Below are positions 1 to 11,271 of a DNA stretch of 64,000 nt, in pieces. Within the stretch, counting starts at the first letter, position 1, and every line of letters starts with the position of its first letter. A model generated the notes under the pieces. That model was not told where the DNA came from and did not search any database. It saw only the letters and a list, made by a program, of their open reading frames with translations. The translations under genes and the position numbers were made by a program. Origin of the DNA: Scortum barcoo (taxonomy: Eukaryota > Chordata > Actinopteri > Centrarchiformes > Terapontidae); assembly GCA_023238725.1 (NCBI GenBank), contig CM041553.1:21944001-22008000 (forward strand). The letters run 5' to 3'.

Positions 1-2777
1 GCTCCCCAGCTCAGCCGCCATGTGTTGGAGTTCACCCCGGTGAACGAGAGGGTCGCTTCCCTGCGCCTTCGGGTTGGGGATAGGTCTCTTGCTGTTGTTT
101 GTGCCTATGGGCGGGCCGAACAGCAGTACAGAGTACCCGGCCTTCTTGGAGTCCCTAGGAGGGGTACTTGATAGTGCTCCGACTGGGGACTCCATTGTTC
201 TACTGGGGGACTTCAACGCTCACGTGGGCAACAACAGTGATACCTGGAGGGGCGTGATCGGGAGGAACGGCCTCCCCGATCTGAACCCGAGCGGTGTTCT
301 GTTATTGGACTTCTAAAGTGCTAGTCACAGTTTGTCCATAACGAACACCATGTTCCTGAACATTGGCATAAGGGTGTCCATCAGTGCACGTGGCACCAGG
401 ACACATTCTTCTAGGCCGGAGGTCGATGATCGACTTTGTTGTCGTTTCATCTGATCTCCGGCCGTATGTCTTGGACACTCGGGTAAAGAGAGGGGCTGAG
501 CTGTCAACCGATCACCACCTGGTGGTGAGTTGGATCCGCTGGCAGAGGAGGAAGTTGGACAGACCTGGCAGACCCAAACGTATTGTGAGGGTCTGTTGGG
601 AACGCCTGGCCGAGCCCTCTGTCAGGGAGGTCTTCAACTCCCACCTCCGGAAGAGCTTCTCACAGATTCCGAGGGAGGCTGGGGACATTGAGTCCGAGTG
701 GACCATGTTCTCTGCCTCCATTGTCGACGCTGGGCAGTTCGAAGTTGTGGACGCAAGGTCTCTGGTGTTTGCCTGTCGGGCGGCAACTTCCCAGAACCCG
801 GTGGTGGACACCGGAAGTAAGGGATGCCGTCAGGCTGAAGAAGGAGTCCTATCGGACCATGTTGGCCTGTGGGACTCCTGACGCAGTTGACAGGTACCGG
901 CAGGCCAAGCAAGCCGCAGCCCGGACGGTCCTGGAGGCAAAAACCTCGGGTCTGGGAGGAGTTCGGTGAGGCCATGGAGGAGGACTATCGGTCGGCCTCG
1001 AAGAAATTCTGGCAAACCGTCCGGCGCCTCAGAAGGGGGAAGCAGTACTCTGCCACTGTTTACACTGTTTACAGTGCAGGTGGGGAGCTGTTGACCTCGA
1101 ACTGGGGACATTGTCGGACGGTGGAAGAAATACTTCGAGGATCTCCTCAATCCCACCGACTTGCCTTCCAATGAGGAAGCGGAGGCTGGGGTCTCTGAGG
1201 TGGACTCTGTCCATCACCCAAGTCAAGAAGTCACTGAGGTAGTTCAGAGCTCCTCGAGTGGCAAGGCGCTACGGGGTGGATGAGATCCGCCCTGAGTACC
1301 TCAAATCTCTGGATGTTGTGGGGCTGTCTTGGCTGACACGCCTCTTGCAACATTGCATGGAGGTTGGGGACAGTGCCTCTGGTGGCAAAACTGGGGTGGT
1401 GGTCCCTCTTTTTAAAAAGGGGGGGACCGGAGAGTGTGTTCCAACTACAGGGGGATCACACTTCTCAGCCTCCCCGGGAAGGTCTCACGCCAGGGTACTG
1501 GAGAGGAGAATTCGGCCGAATAGTCGACCCTCGGATTCAGGAGGAACAATGCGGTTTTCGTCCTGGTCGTGGAACACTGGACCAGCTCTATACCCTCCAC
1601 AGGGTGCTTGAGGGTTTATGGGAGTTTGCCCAACCAGTCCACATGTGCTTTGTGGATCTGGAGAAGGCATTCGACCGTGTCCCTCGTGGTATTCTGTGGG
1701 GAGTGCTCCGCGAGAGTATGGGGTCCGGGAGCCTTTGCTAAGGGCTGTTCGGTCTCTGTACGACCGGAGCAGGAGCTTGGTTCGCATTGCCGGCAGTAAG
1801 TCAGACCTGTTCCCAGTGCATGTTGGACTCCGGCAGGGCTTGCCCTGTTGTCACCGGTCCTGTTCATAATCTTTATGGACAGGATTTCTAGGCGTAGCCA
1901 GGGGCCGGAGGGAGTCCGGTTTGGGAACCACAGGATTTCATCTCTGCTTTTTGCAGATGATGTTGTCCTGATGGCTTCATCAGGCCAGGACCTTCAGCAT
2001 GTACTGGAGCGGTTTGCAGCCGAGTGTGAAGCGGCTGGGATGAGAATCAGCACCTCCAAATCCGAGGCCATGGTTCTCGACCGGAAAAGGGTGGCATGCC
2101 CTCTCCAGGTGGGTGGAGAGGTCCTGCCTCAAGTGGAGGAGTTCAAGTATCTCGGGTCTTGTTCTTGTTCACGAGTGAGGGAAAGATCGAGCGTGAGATT
2201 GACAGGCGGATTGGTGCAGCGTCCGCAGTTATGCGGTCGGTGTACCGGACCGTCGTGGTGAAGAAGGAGCTGAGTCGAAAGGCGTAAGCTCTCGATTTAC
2301 CGGTCAATCTACGTTCCCACCCTCACCTATGGTCATGAACTTTGGGTAATGACCGAAAAGGACAAGATCGCTGGATACAAGCGGCCGAAATGAGTTTCCT
2401 CCGCAGGGTGGCTGGGCGCTCCCTTAGAGATAGGGTGAGAAGCTCGGTCACTCGGGAGGAGCTCGGAGTAGAGCCGCTGCTCCTTCGTGATCGAGAGGAG
2501 TCAGCTGAGGTGGCTTGGGCATCTGTTTCGGATGCCCCTGGACGCCTCCCTAGGGAGGTGTTCCAGGCATGTCCCACCGGGAGGAGGCCTCGGGGAAGAC
2601 CCAGGACACGCTGGAGAGACTATGTCTCTCGGCTGGCCTGGGAACGCCTCGGGTCCCCTGCCGGAAGAGCTGGAGGAAGTGTCTGGGGTGAGGGAAGTCT
2701 GGGCATCTCTGCTCAGACTGCTGCCTCCGCGACCCGGTCCCGGACCAAGCGGATGAAGAAGATGAAGAAGAAGAAGA
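1..2777 (+). pseudogene. Decayed APE-type LINE retrotransposon (endonuclease + reverse transcriptase), 5' end outside window
   Basis: A non-LTR retrotransposon ORF is readable in pieces. The apurinic endonuclease motif L-G-D-F-N-A-H-V-G is at 203-229 and S-T-D-H-H-L-V-V at 504-527. Reverse transcriptase blocks are C-G-F-R-P-G-R-G-T-L-D-Q-L (about 1550), F-V-D-L-E-K-A-F-D-R-V (about 1650) and F-A-D-D-V-V-L-M (from 1950). The C-terminal part includes R-R-V-A-G-R-S-L-R-D-R-V, R-S-Q-L-R-W-L-G-H-L and G-R-R-P-R-G-R-P-R-T-R-W. The reading frame changes at least six times (near 110, 316, 750, 960, 1090, 2160 and others) and a stop breaks the endonuclease near 314, so it cannot make a full protein. 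The GC content is clearly above the flanks. A short GAAGAT/GAA tandem tail ends it near 2777. The domain order and repeat tail recall RTE- and Rex-type fish LINEs, but I cannot fix the family. It lies antisense to sdk1. Confidence 0.93.
2750..2777 (+). repeat. GATGAA/GAA tandem tail of the LINE
   Basis: The LINE coding region ends in a run of gatgaagaa and gaagaa units rather than a poly(A) tail. Short tandem tails of this kind are common in RTE-like and related non-LTR elements. Sequence after it is AT-rich and unrelated, so this is taken as the 3' end. Confidence 0.7.
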
Positions 2778-4943
2778 TTATGAGTTTGCCCTCTCCAAGT
2801 ATTTATTCTTTAATAGAGAAGAGACTTGAAGTGGAAAATTCAGCGCTGAAGAATAAAAATGGGTTTCCCTCGTGGCCCTGAGTATCTTGAGTGTCATTGC
2901 AAGGCAGGATTTCTGTCTATATGCCCTGTGAAATGACTTCCACACAGAGTCACAGAAAAACACATTCTCTCAGTTTCCCAAGGGAAACAATCCCCTTTTT
3001 AAACTACTCCATTTCGCTGCCAATAACTACTTCCTCTAAACATCTTCACCAGTGTCGCTCTAAATGCTGACAGCAGCTCCAAGACAAAGCTTCCCTCCAT
3101 TTGAAAGTGAATATATGCCTTTTGGTGTATTACTGTAATGACACACGTTATGAAGAAATGCTTCTGCATATGCTCCATTTCTTTCAAAAACATTTGTTAT
3201 TATTTAGTGAGAGCTATTGACACAGCCAGCCCAGAGAGGGAGAAAGAGAGACAGGCTGGCTAATTCATTTTCAGTCTGGCATCGCTGGAAAAGTGGCACC
3301 TGTTCACTGAAAAATGACGTTGAGGAAAATGAAATGTCCCGTGTATTCACTAAATAATGAATGTGTAAAAATATAATTCCTATTGAAGGAGTAGAAAGAA
3401 TTTTAATAGAAGTCTAATTTCTGTACTTTTTTTTTCTAAGGTGTTCAATAAAAAACTGTTGTACTTTTAAAAAAAGAGAATAAGTCGCTTTGTGCCGCAG
3501 TGTTATTTCTTTTCTCCACGTTGCTTCACACAGTGGATGGGTAAACTGATGTGGCAATACGAAAAAAAGTCAGTGTGTGTATGTCTTTGTGTTTGTGTGT
3601 GTCTGTGCGTGTGTGGACAGCTACACAGCAAACTCCATGTTGGTGCTGCATTTATTCTACCTGACCTGACTCACTCTAAAGGTCTTTACTGCTTCGTGAT
3701 AACTTTTAAACCCAGACATGTGCACATCTGCCTATCTTTGTTGTGAGCTTTTGGAATTCGGCTTGATTTTTGACAGGAGAGCGAGGGAGGCGTGCAGTGG
3801 AGGGAGAAGAGGAAAACAAGAGATGAATAACAGCCACGTGGCGTGACACCGATAACACAGGCGCATTAATCGCCTTCAGTCAGGTGAGTGCAAGGACCTA
3901 GACGCTCAACATATTTTGGAGTGTTTGGTGGTTGGGTTTAGAGCTTTGAGCTGCTGTGGATTCCCCTGTCTGCCTGCAAAACAAAGATGGAGAACAACAA
4001 CAGATATATTGTTGTTTGCACCAGTAGTCGTCTGTACAGTATATAACACGAGCATGTGGTGTCATACATATTCCGATTAGTGGGTCTCAGAAGAAAAGAA
4101 ATGAAATTGAATAATGAATACCTTTGACGCTGCCTCCTATTTTCACACAGACACATACACTATTCTGTTTAGGAATCCCTTTCATTGCATCAAGGTCTGT
4201 TAAGCCCACAGCAGAAAAAGAGGATCAGTACCAATGTATTCATCAGACTCTACTCCTCTGATACATATGAATGCATGCAGGCTTTGTCCTTGCCAGGCAG
4301 GCCTTAACAGTCCTGTCGGCCTAATGAAGGAAGATAACGTAGAGAGGGGGATAGAGTGAAAAGAAAGATAGAAATAAAGAATACAAAAGTTGGTGGTAGA
4401 GAGTGAGGGGGGCGCAGAAAGGGTATGAGTGGGGTATAAATATTCAAGTCTTTTCTAACTAGTGAGAATTCTTTAGGCGTGGGTAGTTTGCTCTCTCTGC
4501 GTTAGGTGCTCCCTCGCTCCGACAATCACAGCAGATCAAAAAAGACGCTGGCGAACTAGGGGAGAGAAGTTTCGCTTCATCACTCACACGCTCCCACACC
4601 GCGTGTATGTTGTTTTCTATTTACGCACACATATCGGGGACGGGGAGTGGATTGTGACGAGAGCGCTCCTGTTTGAGTGCTTTCAGTGTTCTCTTATTGA
4701 TTGGCGACTTCAGGGAACAAAACTAATAGAAACTAATAGATAAGTAGGAATAATTGGAGGAAGAAACAGAATAAGAGAGTGCCTGGAGCAAAGAAAGTAT
4801 AAAAAAAAGACAAGAGCGAGGTTAAAACCGAAATTAATGGCACATGTTGAGGGCATTAGGCTTGATGGGTCAGGCCTACCCAGGGTAATCATGGATAATC
4901 ATGTTAGGCTGTGTGTGCTTGTGTGAATGCCTCTTTCTCTTAC
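2778..4943 (-). other. sdk1: sdk1 intron after exon F (partial), non-repeat portion
   Basis: This is the part of the Ig3-Ig4 intron between exon F and the LINE. It contains a TG-rich tract at 3571-3616 and a tandem copy of aaactaataga near 4720-4741. No exon resembling sidekick Ig4 and no other coding sequence with splice support was seen. The donor of exon F lies at 4943-4938 (gtaaga). Confidence 0.7.
3571..3616. repeat. Imperfect TG repeat
   Basis: TG-rich tract with at, ct and tt interruptions, between the LINE and exon F. Confidence 0.88.
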
Positions 4944-5119
4944 CAATTACAGTGAGGTGTGCCCTTGCCTCCACAGGTTTGGCAGTGCTGTTGCTAAGCG
5001 ATGCTTCACAAACATATGACCCTGTGTCAGAAGAGGCGGGGGCTGGAATAATGAGATGACGCCCACTGGCCAGCCGACGCCCATCACGTTTCCATGACAC
5101 CACGAGGACGTCCAACGGT
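4944..5119 (-). CDS. sdk1: sdk1 exon F: second half of Ig domain 3
   Basis: The split codon AG|A (Arg) leads to P-L-D-V-L-V-V-S-W-K-R-D-G, then S-S-D-T-G-S-Y-V-C-E-A-S-L and A-H-L-T-V-I. The W-K-R-x-G and D-T-G-x-Y-V-C-E-A motifs match Ig3 of SDK1 and provide the C-strand tryptophan and F-strand cysteine. N-S-T is a potential N-glycosylation site. Compared with the mammalian proteins as I recall them, about five residues are missing between the S-G after the C strand and the following hydrophobic strand; the flanking frame is intact. The acceptor is cctctcag and the donor is TTG|gtaaga, ending in phase 1 at the Ig3-Ig4 border. The length is 176 nt; with exon E it makes 279 nt (93 codons). The Ig4 exon is not seen before position 1. 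Confidence 0.92.
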
Positions 5120-7917
5120 CTGAGAGGAGTGGAGAAGAGAGGCAAAAAGAGAAAGAATAACAGCAGAAGGGTGAATTTGGAGAAAAAGGAAAAGAGTGAC
5201 AGAAGGCAATTACAACATATTAAATCCATCAGTTTATGTGTCAATGAGGTAGGAAATGAATGATGACAGTCTGTATATCAGAGCAGTCAGCTCTGCTCAG
5301 CATGAAGGAAGCTTGAGTCAGTTACTCTGGAAGCTGGAGAGAGGGGATGCGTTTTCATGTACGGCGAAATTTTCTTTTGGATTAACAACATCAACAGCAT
5401 TCTTTTGTGTGTGTGTGTGTGCGTCTGTGTAAAAAGTGCGTCTGTGTGCATTTGTGCAAGACAGCATTAAACCAGCACTGTGTCTATCCATGAAAATGCA
5501 GCTCATTTTTGGTGCACTTTCATGCAAAAATTAAATTCTTGCAAGTGATATGCATGTAAAATTGCTACTGATTTACTTGGACAATAACTTATTGTGTAAT
5601 CAGAAGCTGGAACTGTCTCTTGTATGCATGTAGTTAAGGACAGCTTAGTCCACAAAAAGTGGAAAAACTGTACCATGTAATTATTAATACACTGATTGAT
5701 AAAATAACATTAAAGAACATATTACAACACTGCTATGGCTACATTTAAACAACAGCAAAATCCTTCAGGTATCTATTACTTACAAATGATAAGTTTTAGT
5801 TAGAGAGAATTGTAAAACAAATGCAGAATTTTAACAAATGGAAGGCCAAAACAAGTTAATAAAAAAAGACTGCTTGTGAAATACAAGCTACTGTCATACT
5901 GAACAAGTGATATTTCCAAAATGCATTAGCTTAGAGATCATCAATGTGGCATGTTTTGATCTATTATTATTCACTCTTTTTATTTCTAATAAGTACTTTG
6001 GTTTTTATTCTAATAAAGGACTATCATATTAAGAGAGGTGAAGGTGGAGAAGACAAGCCAGTAAATTCAGCCATGTTAAAGTGCATGGCACAATGTTGGG
6101 TATATGATGTGATGTATATGATTTTTGAATGATTTTGGCTTTCAGTGCCATACTTCTACTGCAAAATGTGCTGTTTTGGATGCAAATCAGGTCACTATAG
6201 TAAAGATAATTCAGGACACTAAACACTGTTATGTTTAAGAAGTCACATAATATTCAAGTTCTTTAAAGTGGTTACACTGGACGAAGATGACTCCACTTTA
6301 TACTATATGCAGACCAACTGTAAATAACATCAGACATAAAAAGTCTTTTGCCTTCTCTTAGGACACAGTTGAGAATATGCTGCCTCATCTCTCAGATGAT
6401 ACACCTCGAGGTACAGACAAAGTTAGATGGAAAAGTAATTAAACTTACCGCTAGGCTGATATGTCAAAATTGTAATATGCTTACTCAGTGGGTCCTGTCC
6501 ACAACAAAAGAATCCAAAATTTATCCAAAGCCTGAAAAGCTGATTTTACAGCCCTTAATACTGAGTCCACTGGCACTGCTTATTTTCAATCAAACTCAAA
6601 CTAATTATTTTAGCACTCTACCAAGAAAGCATTGGTGCATATGACTGATTAATGGTTAATGGATGTGGATAGCAGATGCTTTTAGACTTGCACTTGATTT
6701 CACTGATCGCACTCTTTTTTTCTTCCAAACTTCAATGGAACAGTTTCTCTCTTTCAGCTGTTCCCTGGGTGCAGAATTCTCTCTGGAGTGAGCATCTTTT
6801 AGTGGGTGCTTTATGTTCATCAGAAATAGTCCCTGTGAAGAAGATTTGATTCTGCCAGAAGAAAGGCAAGGACTATGAGTTCATTTGTGTGCGGTTGTAA
6901 TACCAGGAGAGTAGGTTATAAAACCTAATTAGTTGGTATTAAATAAAAAAAAAAAGTCTCGTCTAACCATATTCCTCATTTTTTGTATGATTTAAATATA
7001 TCCTGCTGTTGCTAAAAATGTCTCTACACCCACTACCTGCTAGTATATTCCTATCTTCGATTATGTGTAAGATGGTTTTGTAACTTGTTTTTCCCATACT
7101 GTAGCTTGAGTGCTATCCAGTGGTGAAGTACTGGTCAAGTGCTGCTGAGGAACATTTAAAAGGACTTCAACACGCACAGAACAGAGCAGTGAAGACTAAA
7201 CAAACACAATCTAACAAAACCCTTTAAGAAACTCTATACAGCACATTGAGCAAGATAGAGCCAAAAATTTCAGTGTGACATAACTAAGCAACCTTTACGA
7301 ACAAAAAGATTTACAAGGCATCTTTTGTTTGGAGTGCAATAAATTCGATGAACAAACTGCACTCGTGCACTGAATGTACACTCTGCACCGTAATGTGATG
7401 TTTGTATTATATCTAGTGAGGCCAAAGGTGATGTTCCGGCCTTGGCTGGACAATAAAGTTTTATTTCATTGTATCCTATTCTATCACCTATTGGGGTCTG
7501 ATGATTCAAGCTTCAGTGCTTTCATCTGGTCAGAGTGGTCTCGGTCTCACTTTCTTTTCAATTAATGTTGGGCTTATACAAGAAAATGCCTCTGAGAGTG
7601 ATTTGAGTGTGGTACAGGAAACACAAGCCAGTATTGTAGTTATATACAGCTATACTGTTCATGTGCCATCCATAGTGATGTTTCAGGAGAATAAAAGCAC
7701 ATACACTGTGTTCAAAACAAATGCTGTATTCTTAACATAAAGTACACGTAAGCCAGTGCTTAGTTGTCTTTTCACTCATGTGGAACAAAGAGGGGGGGGG
7801 GTGGACACTGTATCTAAAGGAAGAGTAGATACTGATTTCAGCTAAGTTTCTGGCAACTCTTGAGTTGAAGTAGAATTTGCTGTTGGTTTGAAAAGCATCT
7901 GTTGAGTCAGATTAGAC

Positions 7918-7950
7918 TGTGTGTGTGTGTGTGTGTTGTGTGTGTGCGTA
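7918..7950. repeat. Imperfect TG repeat
   Basis: TG units with one tt interruption, in intron E-F. Confidence 0.9.
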
Positions 7951-8059
7951 CACTTACAGTACTTGGCATGAGCCAGTGTGAATTTGTGGGTGTGTTTAGC
8001 TTCTCTGCTGATGTCAGATGGGACTTTGATCCAACTTCTGTTTAAGTTAACTTGGTACT

Positions 8060-8107
8060 GGTGTGTGTGTGCGTGTATGTGTGTGTGTATTTGTGTGTGT
8101 TGCGTGT
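8060..8107. repeat. Imperfect TG repeat
   Basis: TG units with gc, at and tt interruptions, in intron E-F. Confidence 0.9.
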
Positions 8108-8212
8108 CGATAATACTGGGGGGAAAGACTTGCTGAGCTATGACTTTATGTGGTGTCCTCTAATTGCCCTGGAAGAAAACAGTGCCTTCTAGAAAGAAAG
8201 TAACTGTTAACG

Positions 8213-8262
8213 CTTGTGTGTGTGTGTGTGAGTGTGTGTATGTAGTATGTGTGTGTGCGCGC
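8213..8262. repeat. TG-rich tract next to the exon E donor
   Basis: This is an imperfect TG repeat ending in gcgcgc, about 17 nt beyond the exon E donor. In the pre-mRNA it reads CA-rich. Confidence 0.93.
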
Positions 8263-8279
8263 GTATAAAAGTAATGTAC

Positions 8280-8382
8280 CTGGCATTAGCAATGCACTCC
8301 AGTGTAGCCTCACTTCCTGCCACCACTGTTGTGTCTTTGGGTCCGATCACAATCGCTGGAGCCACAAGTTCTGATTCAGGAT
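8280..8382 (-). CDS. sdk1: sdk1 exon E: first half of Ig domain 3
   Basis: The split codon G|AT (Asp) opens D-P-E-S-E-L-V-A-P-A-I-V-I, followed by T-T-V-V-A-G-S-E-A-T-L-E-C-I-A-N-A. The APxIVxxP...VVAGS...TLECIA.A block is the start of sidekick Ig3, and C-I-A carries the B-strand cysteine. The acceptor is gtcacag. The donor is CAG|gtacat, which lacks the usual G at +5 and so looks weak. A CA-rich tract (TG on the plus strand, 8213-8262) begins about 17 nt inside the downstream intron. The length is 103 nt, phase 1 in and phase 2 out. Skipping it alone would shift the frame. Confidence 0.92.
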
Positions 8383-9919
8383 CTGTGACAGAGGGAGAAA
8401 ATATGAGAGGCAGTTTAGGCCATAAATCACACACTGCAGCATAATCTCAGACATAAAAAACAACAGTCTCCTATTCACACTGCTACACACTTTCACGTGA
8501 CATTCTTTTGTAATACCCACACTCAGAGTGCTTTGTTTTATTTCTTCCAGACGCTGTACACATCCAGCCTTATTCTAACTTCTAAGTGGTCGTTTAAGAC
8601 TAATTTTACCATATGCACAGATATTCAACAATCTAACAATCTGACAAATTTCTGGCACGTCAGAATGCTGGTTTGTTGTTTTGCAGTTTGAAGGATTCAG
8701 TTTTTGAAATGGCCGCTGTCAAAACATCCATTATAAACTGTGAGCATTTTTTTATTATTGGAATAGTATGTTACATGTTGTGGTTAACTGAAAACTTCAC
8801 TGCAATTGCAAAAAATTGTCTGCATCTTGCAGACAGAGTCAGTCAATATTCTTATTTTTCGTAGTCTTATTTTCCCTTCAAAGTAGAATTGTACAAAGTA
8901 AAGCTTTTTTTCTCTTTTCTCAACCTTTTTAAGGATCCATCTCTGCGCCATCTTGCTTAAATTACACTTTTATTTGAATTGTCAAGACAAAACCCATCTG
9001 GTGACTGTTCATGTTCAGAAGCTGTACATTTTGGCCGTGATAAAAGAGGGATTAAATCGTACCAAAGAGTAATTACATTTATCTGGCCAGCTCAATATGC
9101 ACATGCAAATATGCTCGACGAAAACATACATAGAAGAGACTGATAGTATCCTGTATGTTAGGAGATGAGTAAACAGCGGAAAAGACTTACAGAAAATGAG
9201 CGAACGATAGTATGCATGAGAGGATTATAGTAAGTGACAGTGTGTAAGAGTGACTGACAGTGTGTGTGATTGAGAACAGATGTGCGAGTGTCACAGTCGG
9301 ACTGAAATGAAAAAGAGTTTGAATGAAACTTCATAATTCTTTCCTCTACTTATAAACTGCTCTTGTCTCTCATCCCAGACATATTTTACATACATATTTT
9401 ATCTTCCACATAGAAACAAACACACCATAATTCTCTCTTATAAACAATATGACTCTTTGTCAAACACACCACTGCTCCGTCTGAAGTGCAATAATGATGT
9501 ATTGGAGACGGTATGACGGCGCGTGTGAGTTACAATGATAGTGTTTAGGAAAGAGTAGAGTGGTGTGAGTATGTGAAGAATGATTTATGCCTCTAAGTTG
9601 CGTAGGAGAGTATGGCGGTGTGTGTGCCAGATTATGGCTGTGTATGTGTGTGTGTGAGAGAGAGAGAGGGTATGATTTATGGTGTGGATGGCCTCTCACA
9701 AGAAATGGATACACTGGGATTGTTATCAGTTTGAAGTGTGAAACATCCGCAGTAGAAAAACCTTAAAAAAGGCCAAAGAAATTGTGTGAAGCCTACATGT
9801 TATGGCTGTGTGTGCATGTATGAACATCACTGGGTTACACTGTGTAACCAATGAATATGTAGATTTTCCAATAAGGGAGGAGAAGGGACTACAAATGAAC
9901 GGGCTAGGTCTGATAGGGG

Positions 9920-9979
9920 TTGGTGGTGGCGGTGGTGGTGGTGGGATGTGTGATGTGTGTGTGTGTGTGTGTGGGGGGG
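9920..9979. repeat. GGT/GGC triplets then GT then G run
   Basis: A GGT triplet array with one GGC (9920-9945) passes into GT repeats (9947-9973) and a short G run. The sdk1 sense strand is C- and CA-rich here. Confidence 0.93.
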
Positions 9980-10806
9980 TTGTGGTAAGGAAAGGGGGGT
10001 GAGGAGCAGCTTTGATCTCCCCTTTGAGCGGAGGAAGGAGGAAAAGGTGGTAATTAACTCTCTGCTCTTTATTCCTCCTTCTCATTCTCTCTGTCTTTCT
10101 CTTTTTTTTAATCGGAGAGAAAGAGCTGAAAAGTCATATCCCACTGTCACACAGAATAAGATATGCGGGTACAGGAGGCGAATGATAGCGCGCACACTCC
10201 ACCGTCTTGACACCTTCACTCGCTGACGCTCTAACTCAGGGTAGAGGTTGAGTCATTAATGGGGAAGATAAGTGAAGTGACACAAAAAAAAGAGATATGG
10301 GAAGTAATGGTGGAGGTCTCTATCACTCTCAGTTTCTCCCAGTTTCTCCATAACACACACACGTGCGTACACACACACACACAACCGTGCTTTGTCTTTA
10401 ACTTCATTGTGCAGAGAGCAACATCTTGTACAGTGTGTTACTATTTGAAAGGTTTGGCGCCGGGGAAGCAAAAGACATGTGGCGGGAGTGGGCGGATGAT
10501 AGAGAGAGGCAGAGGGACGGTGAACAGGCTGAGGTAGACGTGGAGAGAGAAAGAGGAGTGTGTCCATTAGCTGTCCGCTGTGGGCAGCAGAGGTCAGATG
10601 GGGACTAGTAGCCATCAGTGGAGCCTTAATGGCAGCAGCGACCGCCGATAATGAGCGGAGGGGGACGTGAACCCAACCTGTTAACTTGGGCTGAGCGTCT
10701 GAGGGGAGCAGACGGACAAATCAGGACAGAAGGAGCACCTGTATGACGAGGGAGAACACGGAGGAAGAGGAGAAGGGCTCGGGGGAGGGAGAAAGATTAT
10801 GGAGAG

Positions 10807-10814
<8 letters not shown>

Positions 10815-10872
<58 letters not shown>

Positions 10873-10877
10873 TATAT
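10815..10877. repeat. (TA)26 microsatellite, then an interrupted TA tract
   Basis: There are 52 bp of perfect TA at 10815-10866, then a C interruption and further TA to 10877. It is the longest AT-only tract in the window and self-complementary, so cruciform extrusion is possible. Length is expected to vary between individuals. Confidence 0.95.
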
Positions 10878-11207
10878 GTAGATGGGAAAAGTGAGGAGAG
10901 GACTGTGCAGATGGTCTTTTTCCCGGAGTGACAGACATGATGGTAGTAGTAGAGGGGAAAGCAAAGTGCCATATGGTTGTGTGATCTGCGCTCTTCTTTT
11001 CCCTCTGTCAGCGTGTCTAACATCCTCTTCCTCTGGGGAAATCTCTATCATTTTATCTCGTCTGTCTCTCATTCCCCACTGCCGATCGTCCCTCCCTTAT
11101 TCCCTATCATCTTCTTATCTCCTCCTTTTTGTTGTTTAAACATGGATTATCAAATTAATCTTCCTCAACTTAAACAGAGAAATATTCAAACTGGCAGACA
11201 GTATTAA

Positions 11208-11211
<4 letters not shown>

Positions 11212-11266
<55 letters not shown>
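11212..11266. repeat. (TG)27 microsatellite
   Basis: This is an uninterrupted 55-bp TG run in intron D-E, 335 bp from the TA array. It reads CA on the sdk1 sense strand. Confidence 0.97.

Positions 11267-11271
<5 letters not shown>

Larger units (their letters stand above)
5120..8279 (-). other. sdk1: sdk1 intron E-F (3,160 bp)
   Basis: The intron is bounded by donor gtacat (from 8279 downward) and acceptor ctcag (ending 5120). It is AT-rich and holds TG repeats at 5405-5423, 7918-7950, 8060-8107 and 8213-8262. A stretch around 7330-7492, with an AATAAA-like motif followed by tatcctattctatc, resembles the 3' end of a degenerate retroposed element, but I cannot name it. No gene is seen. Confidence 0.75.

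Noticed and set aside
1848..2261. Reverse transcriptase frame as a functional gene
   Set aside because: The FADD motif is intact, but frames shift several times on both sides and a stop breaks the endonuclease, so it is a dead LINE copy.
1..4943. sdk1 Ig4 exon downstream of exon F
   Set aside because: No minus-strand sequence resembling the E-P-P-x-F start of sidekick Ig4 was found.
6348..6644. 98-codon plus-strand frame
   Set aside because: It has no recognisable motif and no flanking splice signals that would suggest an exon; judged a chance frame.
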